Shown: positions 7,050-15,309 of the stretch, piece by piece | How positions within the stretch are numbered: position 1 is the stretch's first letter | How the letters are laid out: each line of letters begins with the position of its first letter | Origin: CALFXN01 sp964451935 | Lineage (GTDB): Bacteria > Synergistota > Synergistia > Synergistales > Aminobacteriaceae | Length of the DNA stretch: 64,000 bases | Assembly: GCA_964451935.1 (NCBI GenBank) | Contig: CAYVKE010000006.1 | Location: 1-64,000, forward strand | Direction of reading: 5' to 3' | The notes under the pieces: generated by a model | What the model saw: the letters and a program-made list of their open reading frames with translations, nothing else | What the model was told of the DNA's origin: nothing | Databases searched by the model: none | Made by a program: the position numbers and the translations under genes

Positions 7050-8642
7050 ATGCGGTCCCATGTGTCTTCCGTCGTTCGGAACGCCTTCCTGATGATGGCC
7101 GGAACGCTGGCGAGCAGGTTTCTCGGGCTTGTCCGCGAGATCATCACCGCAGCGTTCTTCGGCGCGTCGCGACAAATCGACGCCTTCAATATCGCCTATA
7201 CGCTCGCGAATCTTCTGCGGCAATTGCTCGCCGAGGGCGCTCTTTCCGCGGCGTTCGTTCCCATATTTTCGAGGAGTCTGCAAAACGACGGGCGAAAACG
7301 AGCGCTTTCGCTCGCGCGCCAGGCCATGGGCACCCTTCTTATTGCAGGAACCGCCATTGTTTGCATCGGCATCGCGTTTTCTCCCGCCCTCGTGGCCCTG
7401 ATGGCTCCCGGATTCGATCAGGAAAAGACCGCGCTTGCGATTACGCTGACCCGCCAGCTTTTCCCGTTTCTGCTGATCATATCACTTGCCGCGCTGGCGA
7501 TGGGAGTCCTGAACAGCCTCGATTCCTACTTCATCCCCGCCGTCGCGCCCGGGGTGAGCAATATCGTGTACATTCTTCTTCTGCTGCTTTTGGCGCCGCG
7601 ATGGGGGATCGGCTGTCTTGTCATCGCCGTGATCGCCGGAGGTTTTTCGCACATGCTCCTTCAATGGGTATGGAGCGCGCGGCTTGGGATGATGTTAACT
7701 CCGGAGATCCCCAGGCGCCGGGACAGCGACCTTCGCCGGATGCTGGCGCTCTTCTTTCCGTACGCCGCAGGATTATCTCTGAATCAGGTGAACCCTGTAG
7801 TGAGCCGCATGTTCGGCTCTTTCCTGCAGGACGGCGCTATTTCCGTTCTCAACTACGCCAACCGCGTGATCCAGCTCCCGCTGGGACTCTTCGTCATCGC
7901 CGTGTCGCAGGCCGTATTGCCGGAGCTGTCGCGCTGCGTATCCCGTCCCGAGGAGTTCCGGGAGATTATGCGCGATTCCATCCGCTTCGCCCTGTTCATC
8001 GTATTTCCGGTGACGGCCGGGATGATACTGGTTTCCGACGAAATGATCCATCTCCTTTTCTACCGGGGGGCGTTTTCCGAGTGGGCGTGGCGCGCGACCG
8101 CATCGTCGCTCGCGCTGTATTCGCTGGGGCTTCCCGGAATGGCGTGCACGACGGTCGTCATGCGCGGACTCTATGCGAAGGGGCTTCCGCGGGAGGCGAT
8201 GTGGGTCACTCTGGCAAGCGTTGCGGGAAATCTCCTGCTGAGTTTTTTTCTTGTCGGAAGCTTCTCGTTCGAAGGGCTTGCCTTTGCGACGTCAGCTGCA
8301 TTTGTCCTGTCGGGGGCGACCGGCGTATTCCTTCTTTCACGCAGGATGGGATCATCCATCGGTGTCTTCCGGCCTGACTGGACGCTGAAAACGGTTGCGG
8401 CGCTGGTTTGCATGGGCGCCTGCATTCTTTTTCTGAAAAACGCATTCCCGTATCCCCTTGACGGAACCGGTCTTCTCAGAGCCTCCTGGGTGCTTGCAGT
8501 CATGGTTTTGGGGGCGTCGGTTTACGCCGCGCTCACCCTCTTCTTCAGGTTTCAGGAGTGGCAATGGATCCTGCGCGCTCTCGAACGAAGAAGGAAGAAC
8601 ACGGACACGAGTGATGTGGAAAGGAGTCGTGAAGAACGATGA
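7050..8642 (+). CDS. murJ: Lipid II flippase MurJ
   Basis: MurJ moves the peptidoglycan precursor lipid II across the cytoplasmic membrane. The 530-residue protein is hydrophobic throughout, with about 14 predicted membrane segments. It begins in the family manner (NAFLMMAGTLASRFLGLVREI, then FGASRQIDAFNIAYTLANLLRQLLAEGALSAAFVP). The conserved Arg and Asp positions of the central cavity are present in these stretches. AAGGAGG stands 7 bases before the ATG. The stop overlaps the next gene in ATGA. No murJ promoter is obvious in the 39-base divergent gap, so transcription may start inside hycI on the opposite strand. Confidence 0.95.
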   Translation: MRSHVSSVVRNAFLMMAGTLASRFLGLVREIITAAFFGASRQIDAFNIAYTLANLLRQLLAEGALSAAFVPIFSRSLQNDGRKRALSLARQAMGTLLIAGTAIVCIGIAFSPALVALMAPGFDQEKTALAITLTRQLFPFLLIISLAALAMGVLNSLDSYFIPAVAPGVSNIVYILLLLLLAPRWGIGCLVIAVIAGGFSHMLLQWVWSARLGMMLTPEIPRRRDSDLRRMLALFFPYAAGLSLNQVNPVVSRMFGSFLQDGAISVLNYANRVIQLPLGLFVIAVSQAVLPELSRCVSRPEEFREIMRDSIRFALFIVFPVTAGMILVSDEMIHLLFYRGAFSEWAWRATASSLALYSLGLPGMACTTVVMRGLYAKGLPREAMWVTLASVAGNLLLSFFLVGSFSFEGLAFATSAAFVLSGATGVFLLSRRMGSSIGVFRPDWTLKTVAALVCMGACILFLKNAFPYPLDGTGLLRASWVLAVMVLGASVYAALTLFFRFQEWQWILRALERRRKNTDTSDVERSREER

Positions 8643-9175
8643 AGAAGATGCTGATGCTTTGCGCGCTGGCGTTCCTGTGTTGCACCGGCGCGGCCCTGGC
8701 GGACGAAGTGGGGACGTTGCTCTCCGAGCGGACGACGACCGTCTGGATCGAAGGGGAGCAGTTGGGGGACATGATAATCGGAGCGCGGGCGTTGATGGAA
8801 TTCGTTTACGTGGACGCCGCGTTATCGCGCATCGCGGCCGAAAACGGCCCCGACGTTCCCGAGTGGCTTACCTGGCATGCGAAACATTTCGGCACGAGGG
8901 AGACGAGAAAAAAAGCGCTGTTGATCGTCCGGTTCGAGGCCCGAAAGCGTTGGACGTTTGAGCCGACGCAAATCCGGGTGAACGGCAGGAGTCTAGAGGA
9001 AGCGGATATCCTCTCCAGAAAGGAATTTATCCCGACCGGCGAGCTTCTGGCAGGATCTTCCGGATCCTTCGCGATATGCATTCCCGCCGCAACCCTTGAC
9101 GACGGGAACGGACGCATGAAAGTTCGTTACGGCGAATACGAGGCGAGCCTCACGTTGCCGGGAAAGAAACGATGA
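8639..9175 (+). CDS. Uncharacterised exported protein coupled to murJ and tsaD
   Basis: I do not recognise this protein. It has 178 residues with a clear signal peptide: Lys-Lys at 2-3, a hydrophobic core, and ALA at 19-21 before DEVG as a likely cleavage site. The mature part of about 157 residues is mixed hydrophobic and charged, with strand-like stretches (KALLIVRFEARKRWTFEP, QIRVNGRSL, GRMKVRYGEYEASLTLPG) that suggest a small beta-rich periplasmic domain. The mature part appears to lack Cys apart from one near residue 148. There is no lipobox and no membrane segment after the signal. It overlaps murJ at its start and tsaD at its end, both by ATGA, so it is translated as part of the same unit. 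Confidence 0.85.
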   Translation: MKKMLMLCALAFLCCTGAALADEVGTLLSERTTTVWIEGEQLGDMIIGARALMEFVYVDAALSRIAAENGPDVPEWLTWHAKHFGTRETRKKALLIVRFEARKRWTFEPTQIRVNGRSLEEADILSRKEFIPTGELLAGSSGSFAICIPAATLDDGNGRMKVRYGEYEASLTLPGKKR

Positions 9176-10251
9176 CCCCGTTTCTGACGCTCGGGATCGA
9201 AACAAGTTGCGACGACACCGGAGCGGCGCTTCTCGAAGGAAACCGCACGGTCATCTCGGAACGTCTGTCGAGTCAGATAGAAATCCATGCGCCATACGGC
9301 GGTGTCGTTCCGGAATATGCGTCACGCCAACATCTCGAGGCGATGATCCCTTTGATCCGGGACGTTCTTGCTGAGGGGGGCGTCGTCGATCCGCGCCGGG
9401 AGCTTTCCCTGATCGCGGTGACGGCCGGGCCGGGACTGATGGGATCGCTCCTGGTCGGCGTCATGGCCGCGAAGGGGCTTTCGTCCGGGTGGGGAACTCC
9501 TCTGATCGGCGTCAATCACCTCGAAGGACACCTGTTCGCGAATGTCGTGACGTTTCCCGATCTGCAGCCTCCGTTTCTCTGCCTGATCGTTTCCGGCGGA
9601 CATACGGAAATCGTCCGGGTTCGCGATTTCGGCGACTACGCCGTTATTGCGCGCACACTGGATGACGCCGTCGGAGAGGCGTACGACAAGGTGGCGAAAC
9701 TTCTGGACCTCGGATATCCCGGAGGTCCGCCTGTCGATCGCCTGGCCGCATCCGGGGATCCCGAACGTTTCCGGTTGCCCGTCCCGTTGAAACATGATCC
9801 GGTTCTTGCCTTCAGCTTCAGCGGGCTCAAGACGGCGGTACTCTGGGCGCTGCAGGAATTTCGGGACAGGGCGGAACCGGCGCCTGCGGCGGATCTGTGC
9901 GCTTCATTTCAAAAGGCTGCGATCGACGCGCTCCTGGCAAAAACGGAACTTGCGGTGCGTGAGACAGGAATTCGAAAAGTATGCATCGCAGGAGGCGTCG
10001 CGGCGAATTCGGCGTTGAGACAGGCGATGCAGCGCAATCGCAACTTCTCCGCATGGTGCCCCCCCGTGAGCCGGTGCACGGATAACGCGGTTATGATAGC
10101 GGCGGCCGGATATAACGCGTATCAGCGGGGAAAACGTTCAACCCTCGACTTGAGTGCGGATCCGTCCTGGGAACTCCCATTCGAAGAAATGAAGATACGG
10201 CAGAAAAAGACAGAAAATCGAAGAAAAGGACCGATAATCGACTCTATTTGA
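9172..10251 (+). CDS. tsaD: tRNA N6-adenosine threonylcarbamoyltransferase TsaD
   Basis: TsaD transfers the threonylcarbamoyl group to A37 of ANN-decoding tRNAs; the activated intermediate is made by TsaC, also in this window (51.2 kb). The N-terminus LGIETSCDDTGAALLE is the ATPase-fold phosphate motif, the metal-binding HxxxH is in VNHLEGHLFAN, and the C-terminal metal Asp is in CTDNAVMIAAAG. VSGGHTEIV, FSFSGLKTAV and IAGGVAANSALR are family blocks. It has 359 residues, with a lysine/arginine-rich tail of about 20 residues. It overlaps the preceding exported-protein gene by ATGA. Confidence 0.97.
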   Translation: MTPFLTLGIETSCDDTGAALLEGNRTVISERLSSQIEIHAPYGGVVPEYASRQHLEAMIPLIRDVLAEGGVVDPRRELSLIAVTAGPGLMGSLLVGVMAAKGLSSGWGTPLIGVNHLEGHLFANVVTFPDLQPPFLCLIVSGGHTEIVRVRDFGDYAVIARTLDDAVGEAYDKVAKLLDLGYPGGPPVDRLAASGDPERFRLPVPLKHDPVLAFSFSGLKTAVLWALQEFRDRAEPAPAADLCASFQKAAIDALLAKTELAVRETGIRKVCIAGGVAANSALRQAMQRNRNFSAWCPPVSRCTDNAVMIAAAGYNAYQRGKRSTLDLSADPSWELPFEEMKIRQKKTENRRKGPIIDSI

Positions 10252-10263
10252 CTCTGACATGCC

Positions 10264-10292
10264 TTGAAGAAGCACACCGTGGACTGTAGTAT
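10264..10292 (+). promoter_or_regulatory. groESL promoter
   Basis: TTGAAG (10264-10269), a 17-base spacer and TAGTAT (10287-10292). The CIRCE operator starts 14 bases downstream, so it covers the transcribed leader just past the predicted start site. Confidence 0.7.
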
Positions 10293-10305
10293 CTATCCCG
10301 TTCAG

Positions 10306-10332
10306 TTAGCACTCCTTTATGGAGAGTGCTAA
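10306..10332 (+). promoter_or_regulatory. CIRCE operator (HrcA binding site)
   Basis: TTAGCACTC (10306-10314), nine bases, then GAGTGCTAA (10324-10332): an exact match to the CIRCE inverted repeat. The HrcA repressor binds this site and releases it under heat stress. It lies 36 bases ahead of the groES start. No hrcA gene is in the window. Confidence 0.97.
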
Positions 10333-10368
10333 TACATACAAAAACTCGTTGTGCAGGAGGGGTCGTAT

Positions 10369-10659
10369 ATGCATCTGAAACCGCTTGGAGACAGAATCGT
10401 TGTCAAAGTGGTCAGCAAGGAGGAGCGTACCAAGGGTGGCATCGTTCTTCCCGATACCGCAAAGGAGAAGCCGCAGGAAGGCGAAGTCATGTCGGTCGGC
10501 ACCGGCAAGATTCTTGAAAATGGCCAGAAGCTTCCGCTTGAGGTGAAGGTCGGAGACCGGATCATATTCAGCAAATACGCCGGGACGGAAGTCAAGATCG
10601 ATGGCGAGGAGTACGTCATTTTCAGCGAGCGCGACGTCCTTGCCGTTATAGAGAAGTAA
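10369..10659 (+). CDS. groES: Co-chaperonin GroES
   Basis: GroES caps the GroEL cylinder during protein folding. The 96-residue protein has LKPLGDRIVVKVV at the N-terminus, the mobile loop EERTKGGIVLPDTAKEKPQEG, and VKVGDRIIFSKYAGTEVK near the C-terminus. The ATG at 10369 follows AGGAGGGG by 7 bases. It is first in the CIRCE-controlled groES-groEL operon and has 40 bases before groEL. Confidence 0.97.
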   Translation: MHLKPLGDRIVVKVVSKEERTKGGIVLPDTAKEKPQEGEVMSVGTGKILENGQKLPLEVKVGDRIIFSKYAGTEVKIDGEEYVIFSERDVLAVIEK

Positions 10660-10699
10660 GCCGGATCGTTTTTCGAATTTTATAGAGGAGGTTTTTCGC

Positions 10700-12331
10700 A
10701 TGGCTAAAATGCTTTCGTTTGGAGAAGAAGCCCGCCGCGCAATGCTCCGGGGCATCGATAAAGTTGCGGATACGGTTGGCGTCACGCTTGGGCCCAAAGG
10801 CCGCAACGTCGTTCTTGAGAAGAAGTTCGGCTCTCCGACGATCACGAATGACGGCGTCACCATCGCCAAGGAGATTGATCTCGAGGATCCGTACGAGAAC
10901 ACGGGCGCGCAGCTTCTGAAAGAAGTCGCCTCGAAGACGAACGATATCGCCGGCGACGGCACCACGACCGCTACGGTTCTTGCCCGTTCCATCATCCGCG
11001 AAGGGATGAAGAACGTCGCCGCCGGGGCTAACGGCATGCAGATGCGCCAGGGGATCGAGCGGGCGATCGATGTGTGCGTTGACGAACTCAAGAAAAAGGC
11101 CATTTCCGTCAAGAACCGGGACAAAATCGCTCAGGTTGCGTCCATTTCGGCGAATGACAGGGCCGTCGGACAGCTGATCGCCGAAGCCATGGCGAAAGTC
11201 GGGGAAGACGGAGTCATCACCGTCGAGGACAGCCAGACCGTCGGAACGACCCTTGAAATGGTCGAGGGGCTTCAGTTCGACAAGGGCTACATCAGCCCCT
11301 ACATGGTCACCGATCCCGAGAAGATGGAAGCCAGTCTCGATGACGCCTATATACTCATTCACGACGGGAAGGTCAGCAATATAAAGGATCTCCTTCCCAC
11401 GCTCGAGAAGGTTGTCCAGACCGGCAAGCCTCTCCTGATCATCGCAGAGGATGTCGAAGGCGAAGCGCTTGCAACGCTTGTCGTGAACAAACTTCGCGGC
11501 GTCATGCAGGTTGCAGCCGTGAAGGCGCCGGGTTTCGGCGATCGCCGGAAGGCCATGCTTGCCGATATCGCCATCGTTACCGGCGGTCAGGTCATCAGCG
11601 AAGAAGTCGGAATCAAGCTTGACAGCGTCGATCTCTCCATGCTCGGCAAGGCGAAGAAGGTCCGGATCAAGAAGGAAGAAACGACGATCGTCGAAGGCGC
11701 GGGCAACAAGGACGAGATCAAGAAACGCGCCTCCCAGATCAAGAAGGAAATCGAAGACTCCACGTCCGACTATGACAAGGAAAAGCTTCAGGAACGCCTT
11801 GCCAAGCTCGTCGGCGGCGTAGCCGTCATCCAGGTCGGTTCCGCGACTGAGACAGAGCAGAAGGAACTCAAGCACCGGATCGAAGACGCCCTGAACGCGA
11901 CCCGCGCTGCGGTCGAAGAGGGAATCGTCGCCGGCGGCGGTGTTGCTCTTCTGTGCTGTGTCGAGCCGCTTGAGAAATACATGGCGACGATCGAAGGCGA
12001 TATGAAGACCGGCGCGCAGAGCGTCCTGAAATCCCTGACCGCTCCGCTCCACCTGATCGCTGATAACGCCGGATTCCAGGGCGACGTGGTCGTCGAAAAG
12101 GTCAAGAGCCTCAAGAGCGGATTCGGCCTGCAGGCCGTCAGCGGCGAGTATGTCGACATGATCGAAGCGGGAATCATCGACCCCGTGAAGGTGACCCGCA
12201 GCGCCCTCCAGAACGCCGGTTCCATCGCGGCGATGGTCCTTACGACGGAAGCCATCGTTGCGGACAAACCGGAGAAGAAAGAGCCTGCAATGCCGAAAGG
12301 CGGCATGGGCGGCATGGAGGATATGTACTAG
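10700..12331 (+). CDS. groEL: Chaperonin GroEL
   Basis: GroEL is the 60-kDa ATP-driven folding chamber. The 543-residue protein carries the nucleotide motif GDGTTTATVLA, GPKGRNVVLEKKFG, and the C-terminal GGMGGMEDMY tail typical of bacterial chaperonins. GAGGAGG precedes the ATG. Transcription ends at the strong hairpin at 12344-12377. Regulation is through CIRCE upstream of groES. Confidence 0.98.
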   Translation: MAKMLSFGEEARRAMLRGIDKVADTVGVTLGPKGRNVVLEKKFGSPTITNDGVTIAKEIDLEDPYENTGAQLLKEVASKTNDIAGDGTTTATVLARSIIREGMKNVAAGANGMQMRQGIERAIDVCVDELKKKAISVKNRDKIAQVASISANDRAVGQLIAEAMAKVGEDGVITVEDSQTVGTTLEMVEGLQFDKGYISPYMVTDPEKMEASLDDAYILIHDGKVSNIKDLLPTLEKVVQTGKPLLIIAEDVEGEALATLVVNKLRGVMQVAAVKAPGFGDRRKAMLADIAIVTGGQVISEEVGIKLDSVDLSMLGKAKKVRIKKEETTIVEGAGNKDEIKKRASQIKKEIEDSTSDYDKEKLQERLAKLVGGVAVIQVGSATETEQKELKHRIEDALNATRAAVEEGIVAGGGVALLCCVEPLEKYMATIEGDMKTGAQSVLKSLTAPLHLIADNAGFQGDVVVEKVKSLKSGFGLQAVSGEYVDMIEAGIIDPVKVTRSALQNAGSIAAMVLTTEAIVADKPEKKEPAMPKGGMGGMEDMY

Positions 12332-12343
12332 AACCGGACACGT

Positions 12344-12377
12344 AAAAAGCCCCCGCGTTTTCGCGGGGGCTTTTTTT
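12344..12377 (+). terminator. Intrinsic terminator of groESL
   Basis: AAAAAGCCCCCGCG pairs with CGCGGGGGCTTTTT (14 bp) around a TTTT loop and continues into a T run. The A-rich left arm could also let it work on the minus strand. Confidence 0.95.
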
Positions 12378-12440
12378 GTTCTTCCCGTTTTCTGCTATGA
12401 TACGTCAAGGCTGTGATCTGACAAAAACGGAGGAGATTCC

Positions 12441-13973
12441 GTGGAAAACATAGTAATTCTCGACTGTGGTTCGCAGTTTACCCAGCTGATAGCGCGACGC
12501 ATTCGCGAACTTGGCGTTCACAGCGAAATTTTGCCGTGGGATGCGGATGCGGCGCGTATCCGGACGAGCCGTCCGGTCGGAGTGGTTATTTCCGGCGGGC
12601 CGCAAAGCGTAACGGATCCGGACGCTCCGGACATAGATAACAGCGTTTTTTCGCTCGGCGTCCCCGTTCTTGGGATCTGTTACGGGATGCAGCTCATAAC
12701 GCGCCGATTCGGCGGTTTCGTCGAATCGGGAGCGTCGCGCGAGTACGGACGCATGCGAATCGGGATGACCCGTACGCCGTCGCCTCTCACGGAAGGGCTT
12801 CCGGATTCCTTCGAAGTTTGGATGAGTCACGGGGATCACATCGGACGACTCCCTGATGCATTCGATCTGCTTGCCGAAACGGAGCGCCGCGTCCCCGCCG
12901 TGATGATGGATGAACGGAGACGCCTCTACGGCCTTCAGTTTCATCCCGAGGTCGCCCACACGCAACATGGAACCGAGATCCTTTCGAACTTTCTTTTCCG
13001 TATTTGCGGATGCAAAGGCGACTGGGACCTCGGCGACTGGATCGAGGGAATGATACGCGAAATTTCTTCGACGGTCGGAGACGGACGTGTCCTCTGCGCT
13101 CTTTCGGGGGGAGTCGATTCGACCGTTGCTGCTGTATTGACGTCGAAGGCCGTCGGCGACCGTCTGGAATGCGTCTTCGTCGACAACGGACTCCTGCGTC
13201 TGAGAGAAGCCGAGTCCGTTCTTGAAGGCTATGGCCGGCTCGATCTGAAGGTTCGCTTTTCCGACGCTTCCGATCGTTTCCTCTCCGCCCTTGAGGGGGT
13301 CGCCGATCCGGAACGGAAGAGGAAGATCATCGGAGAGACATTTATCCGCGTCTTCGAGGAGGAAGCCGCATCTGTCGAGGGAGCCGGATGGCTGCTCCAG
13401 GGAACGTTGTATCCCGACATCATCGAAAGCGGGCATAAGGGGAAGAGCGCGTCCGTCATAAAAAGTCACCATAATGTCGGCGGTCTGCCGGAAAAAATGA
13501 ACTTCAGAGTATTGGAGCCGCTGCGCGATCTCTTCAAGGATGAAGTCCGGAAGATAGGCGCGCTTCTGGGTGTTCCGGAAGCCATCCTGACGAGAAAACC
13601 CTTCCCGGGTCCGGGGCTTGCCGTGAGGTGTCTCGGCGAGATCACGCGGGAACGACTCGATGTCTTGAAAAAAGCCGACGCCATCTGTACGGAGGAGTTG
13701 TCGCACTGGGAAGGATATGCGTCCGTCTGGCAGGCGTTTTGCGTGCTTCTTCCGGTTCGAACGGTCGGCGTCATGGGGGACTCCAGAACGTATTCCGAGG
13801 CGGCGGTTTTGCGCGCGGTCGAATCCGCAGACGGAATGACCGCGGACTGGGTCCGTATCCCATACGATTACCTCGACCGCATTGCGCGGCGAATTTGCAA
13901 CGAGGTTCCCGGGATCAACAGGGTCGCACTCGACATCACGAGCAAACCGCCCGCAACGATCGAATGGGAGTGA
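12441..13973 (+). CDS. guaA: GMP synthase (glutamine-hydrolysing)
   Basis: GuaA aminates XMP to GMP with ammonia from glutamine. The class I amidotransferase domain (residues 1 to about 190) has the nucleophile Cys80 in GICYGMQ and the His/Glu pair in LQFHPEVAHT. The ATP pyrophosphatase domain has the P-loop LSGGVDSTVAA. The C-terminal dimerisation part ends in DITSKPPATIEWE, the invariant family end. It has 510 residues. The start is GTG, 7 bases after GGAGGAG. A TATGAT -10-like box lies at 12396-12401 between the groEL terminator and this gene, without a clear -35. Confidence 0.97.
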   Translation: MENIVILDCGSQFTQLIARRIRELGVHSEILPWDADAARIRTSRPVGVVISGGPQSVTDPDAPDIDNSVFSLGVPVLGICYGMQLITRRFGGFVESGASREYGRMRIGMTRTPSPLTEGLPDSFEVWMSHGDHIGRLPDAFDLLAETERRVPAVMMDERRRLYGLQFHPEVAHTQHGTEILSNFLFRICGCKGDWDLGDWIEGMIREISSTVGDGRVLCALSGGVDSTVAAVLTSKAVGDRLECVFVDNGLLRLREAESVLEGYGRLDLKVRFSDASDRFLSALEGVADPERKRKIIGETFIRVFEEEAASVEGAGWLLQGTLYPDIIESGHKGKSASVIKSHHNVGGLPEKMNFRVLEPLRDLFKDEVRKIGALLGVPEAILTRKPFPGPGLAVRCLGEITRERLDVLKKADAICTEELSHWEGYASVWQAFCVLLPVRTVGVMGDSRTYSEAAVLRAVESADGMTADWVRIPYDYLDRIARRICNEVPGINRVALDITSKPPATIEWE

Positions 13974-14035
13974 GGCTCCTGCGCGAAAGCGGCTGAACGA
14001 GCGAAACCGGACATGAAGGGAAAGGGGATGACCGT

Positions 14036-15172
14036 TTGCACAGCGAAAGCGTGAAAGATGACAGGAAAGTCCGTGCATGGTTCCTTCCGTTTTTTCTGAC
14101 GTTTCTTCTTCTTGGGGCGCTCTGTTATTCCGTAACCCGGAATCTCTTGCAGCCGCTTGCCTGGTCTGCGCTTCTGTCTTTTTTTGTTCTTCCTCTATAC
14201 CGTTTTTTGCATCTTCGGCTTTTGCGGGGGCGGTATCCGAGAGTCGCCGCGACCATAACGAGCGCCCTTGCTTTCTCGCTGATTCTCATACCGGCCGTTA
14301 TCGTCGGCGTGGTCGTTGCGCGTGAGGGGATCCGCTTTTACGGCAGAATCGCCGATATCCTGGGTTCCATGACCCCCGGAACGACTTCGTATATATCCGT
14401 GTTCGTTCCCGATGTCATCCTTGCGAAGGTTCAGCCTATTCTCGACCAGTATCCGTATATCAAGAATACGGTCGAACAGGTGGGAACCTGGGTGACGTCC
14501 ACCATAGCGGAGACATCGAAGTCCTTTCTCGGGAATGCCTTCAGCATCGTGTACAATCTCGTCGTGATTATGGTCGCCTCGTTCTTCATGATACGCGACG
14601 GGCATCTGATCGTGGACTATCTCATGGATATTCTGCCCCTTCCAGTCAGGGAACGCGAAGCATTTCTCTTCCGCACCAAGCAGATATTGCAGGGAGTGGT
14701 TTTCGGCGTCATCCTGACGGCGTGCATTCAGGGAACCCTGGGAGGGATGGGGTGGTGGTATGTCGGTCTACCGTCTCCGGTCCTGTTCGGCGCAATGATG
14801 GCTTTCCTCGCCCTGATCCCGCTTGTGGGAACTCCGGCCGTGTGGTTTCCGGGGTCTCTGTATCTTTTGTACTCGGGGAACATGAAGGGATGCATTATCC
14901 TTCTGTTGTGGGGAGTCTGCGTCGTCAGCATGGTGGATAACTTCATCCGTCCGATATTCATTTCGGAGGGCGGAGATGTTCACGTCCTCATTGTTTTCAT
15001 AGGCGCACTCGGTGGATTGGGAGCATGGGGGTTCCTCGGCATTTTTCTCGGACCTCTCAGCATTAGTCTTTTCGTCTTCATTCTGGACAGTTACAGGAGA
15101 ATGTGGAAGACGCACGTCGGTGAAAGAACGCCTGAAAGGGAAGGTGGTCATCCGAAGGAAAAACCATCGTGA
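14036..15172 (+). CDS. AI-2E family membrane transporter (PerM/YdiK-like)
   Basis: A 378-residue integral membrane protein with about 8 hydrophobic segments. Family blocks are visible: FLTFLLLGALCYSV near the N-terminus, SFFMIRDG in the middle, GVVFGVILTACIQGTLGGMGWWYVGLPSPVLFG, and the C-terminal FIGALGGLGAWGFLGIFLGPLSISL. Members export small molecules or ions (the autoinducer-2 role is proven only for some, others move Na+/H+), so the substrate here is unknown. The start is a TTG with AAAGGGG about 10 bases upstream. It follows guaA by 62 bases with no terminator in between, so the two may be cotranscribed. Confidence 0.85.
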   Translation: MHSESVKDDRKVRAWFLPFFLTFLLLGALCYSVTRNLLQPLAWSALLSFFVLPLYRFLHLRLLRGRYPRVAATITSALAFSLILIPAVIVGVVVAREGIRFYGRIADILGSMTPGTTSYISVFVPDVILAKVQPILDQYPYIKNTVEQVGTWVTSTIAETSKSFLGNAFSIVYNLVVIMVASFFMIRDGHLIVDYLMDILPLPVREREAFLFRTKQILQGVVFGVILTACIQGTLGGMGWWYVGLPSPVLFGAMMAFLALIPLVGTPAVWFPGSLYLLYSGNMKGCIILLLWGVCVVSMVDNFIRPIFISEGGDVHVLIVFIGALGGLGAWGFLGIFLGPLSISLFVFILDSYRRMWKTHVGERTPEREGGHPKEKPS

Positions 15173-15200
15173 TCCGCATGGGGTAAGTTGTGCGGGCGGC

Positions 15201-15229
15201 TTGTTTTGGCGGCGCAGTATTACTATAAT
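15201..15229 (+). promoter_or_regulatory. Promoter of hppA
   Basis: TTGTTT (15201-15206), a 17-base spacer and a perfect TATAAT (15224-15229). The leader to the ATG is about 75 bases and contains two small inverted repeats: GCCCGC/GCGGGC (15252-15271) and AAAATTA/TAATTTT just after it. Confidence 0.7.
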
Positions 15230-15309
15230 TGAACGCGTTGTGTATTCATCCGGCCCGCCTCAAAAGCGGGCAAAATTATTGTAATTTTTTCATCGGGGAG
15301 GTTTCATTG

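Noticed and set aside
12288..12330. GGM-rich repeat at the end of groEL
   Set aside because: Normal C-terminal tail of bacterial chaperonins and not a separate repeat element.
15231..15250. Possible Rex operator (TTGTGTATTCAT) near the hppA start
   Set aside because: Only one half resembles the site; the second half does not form the required inverted repeat.
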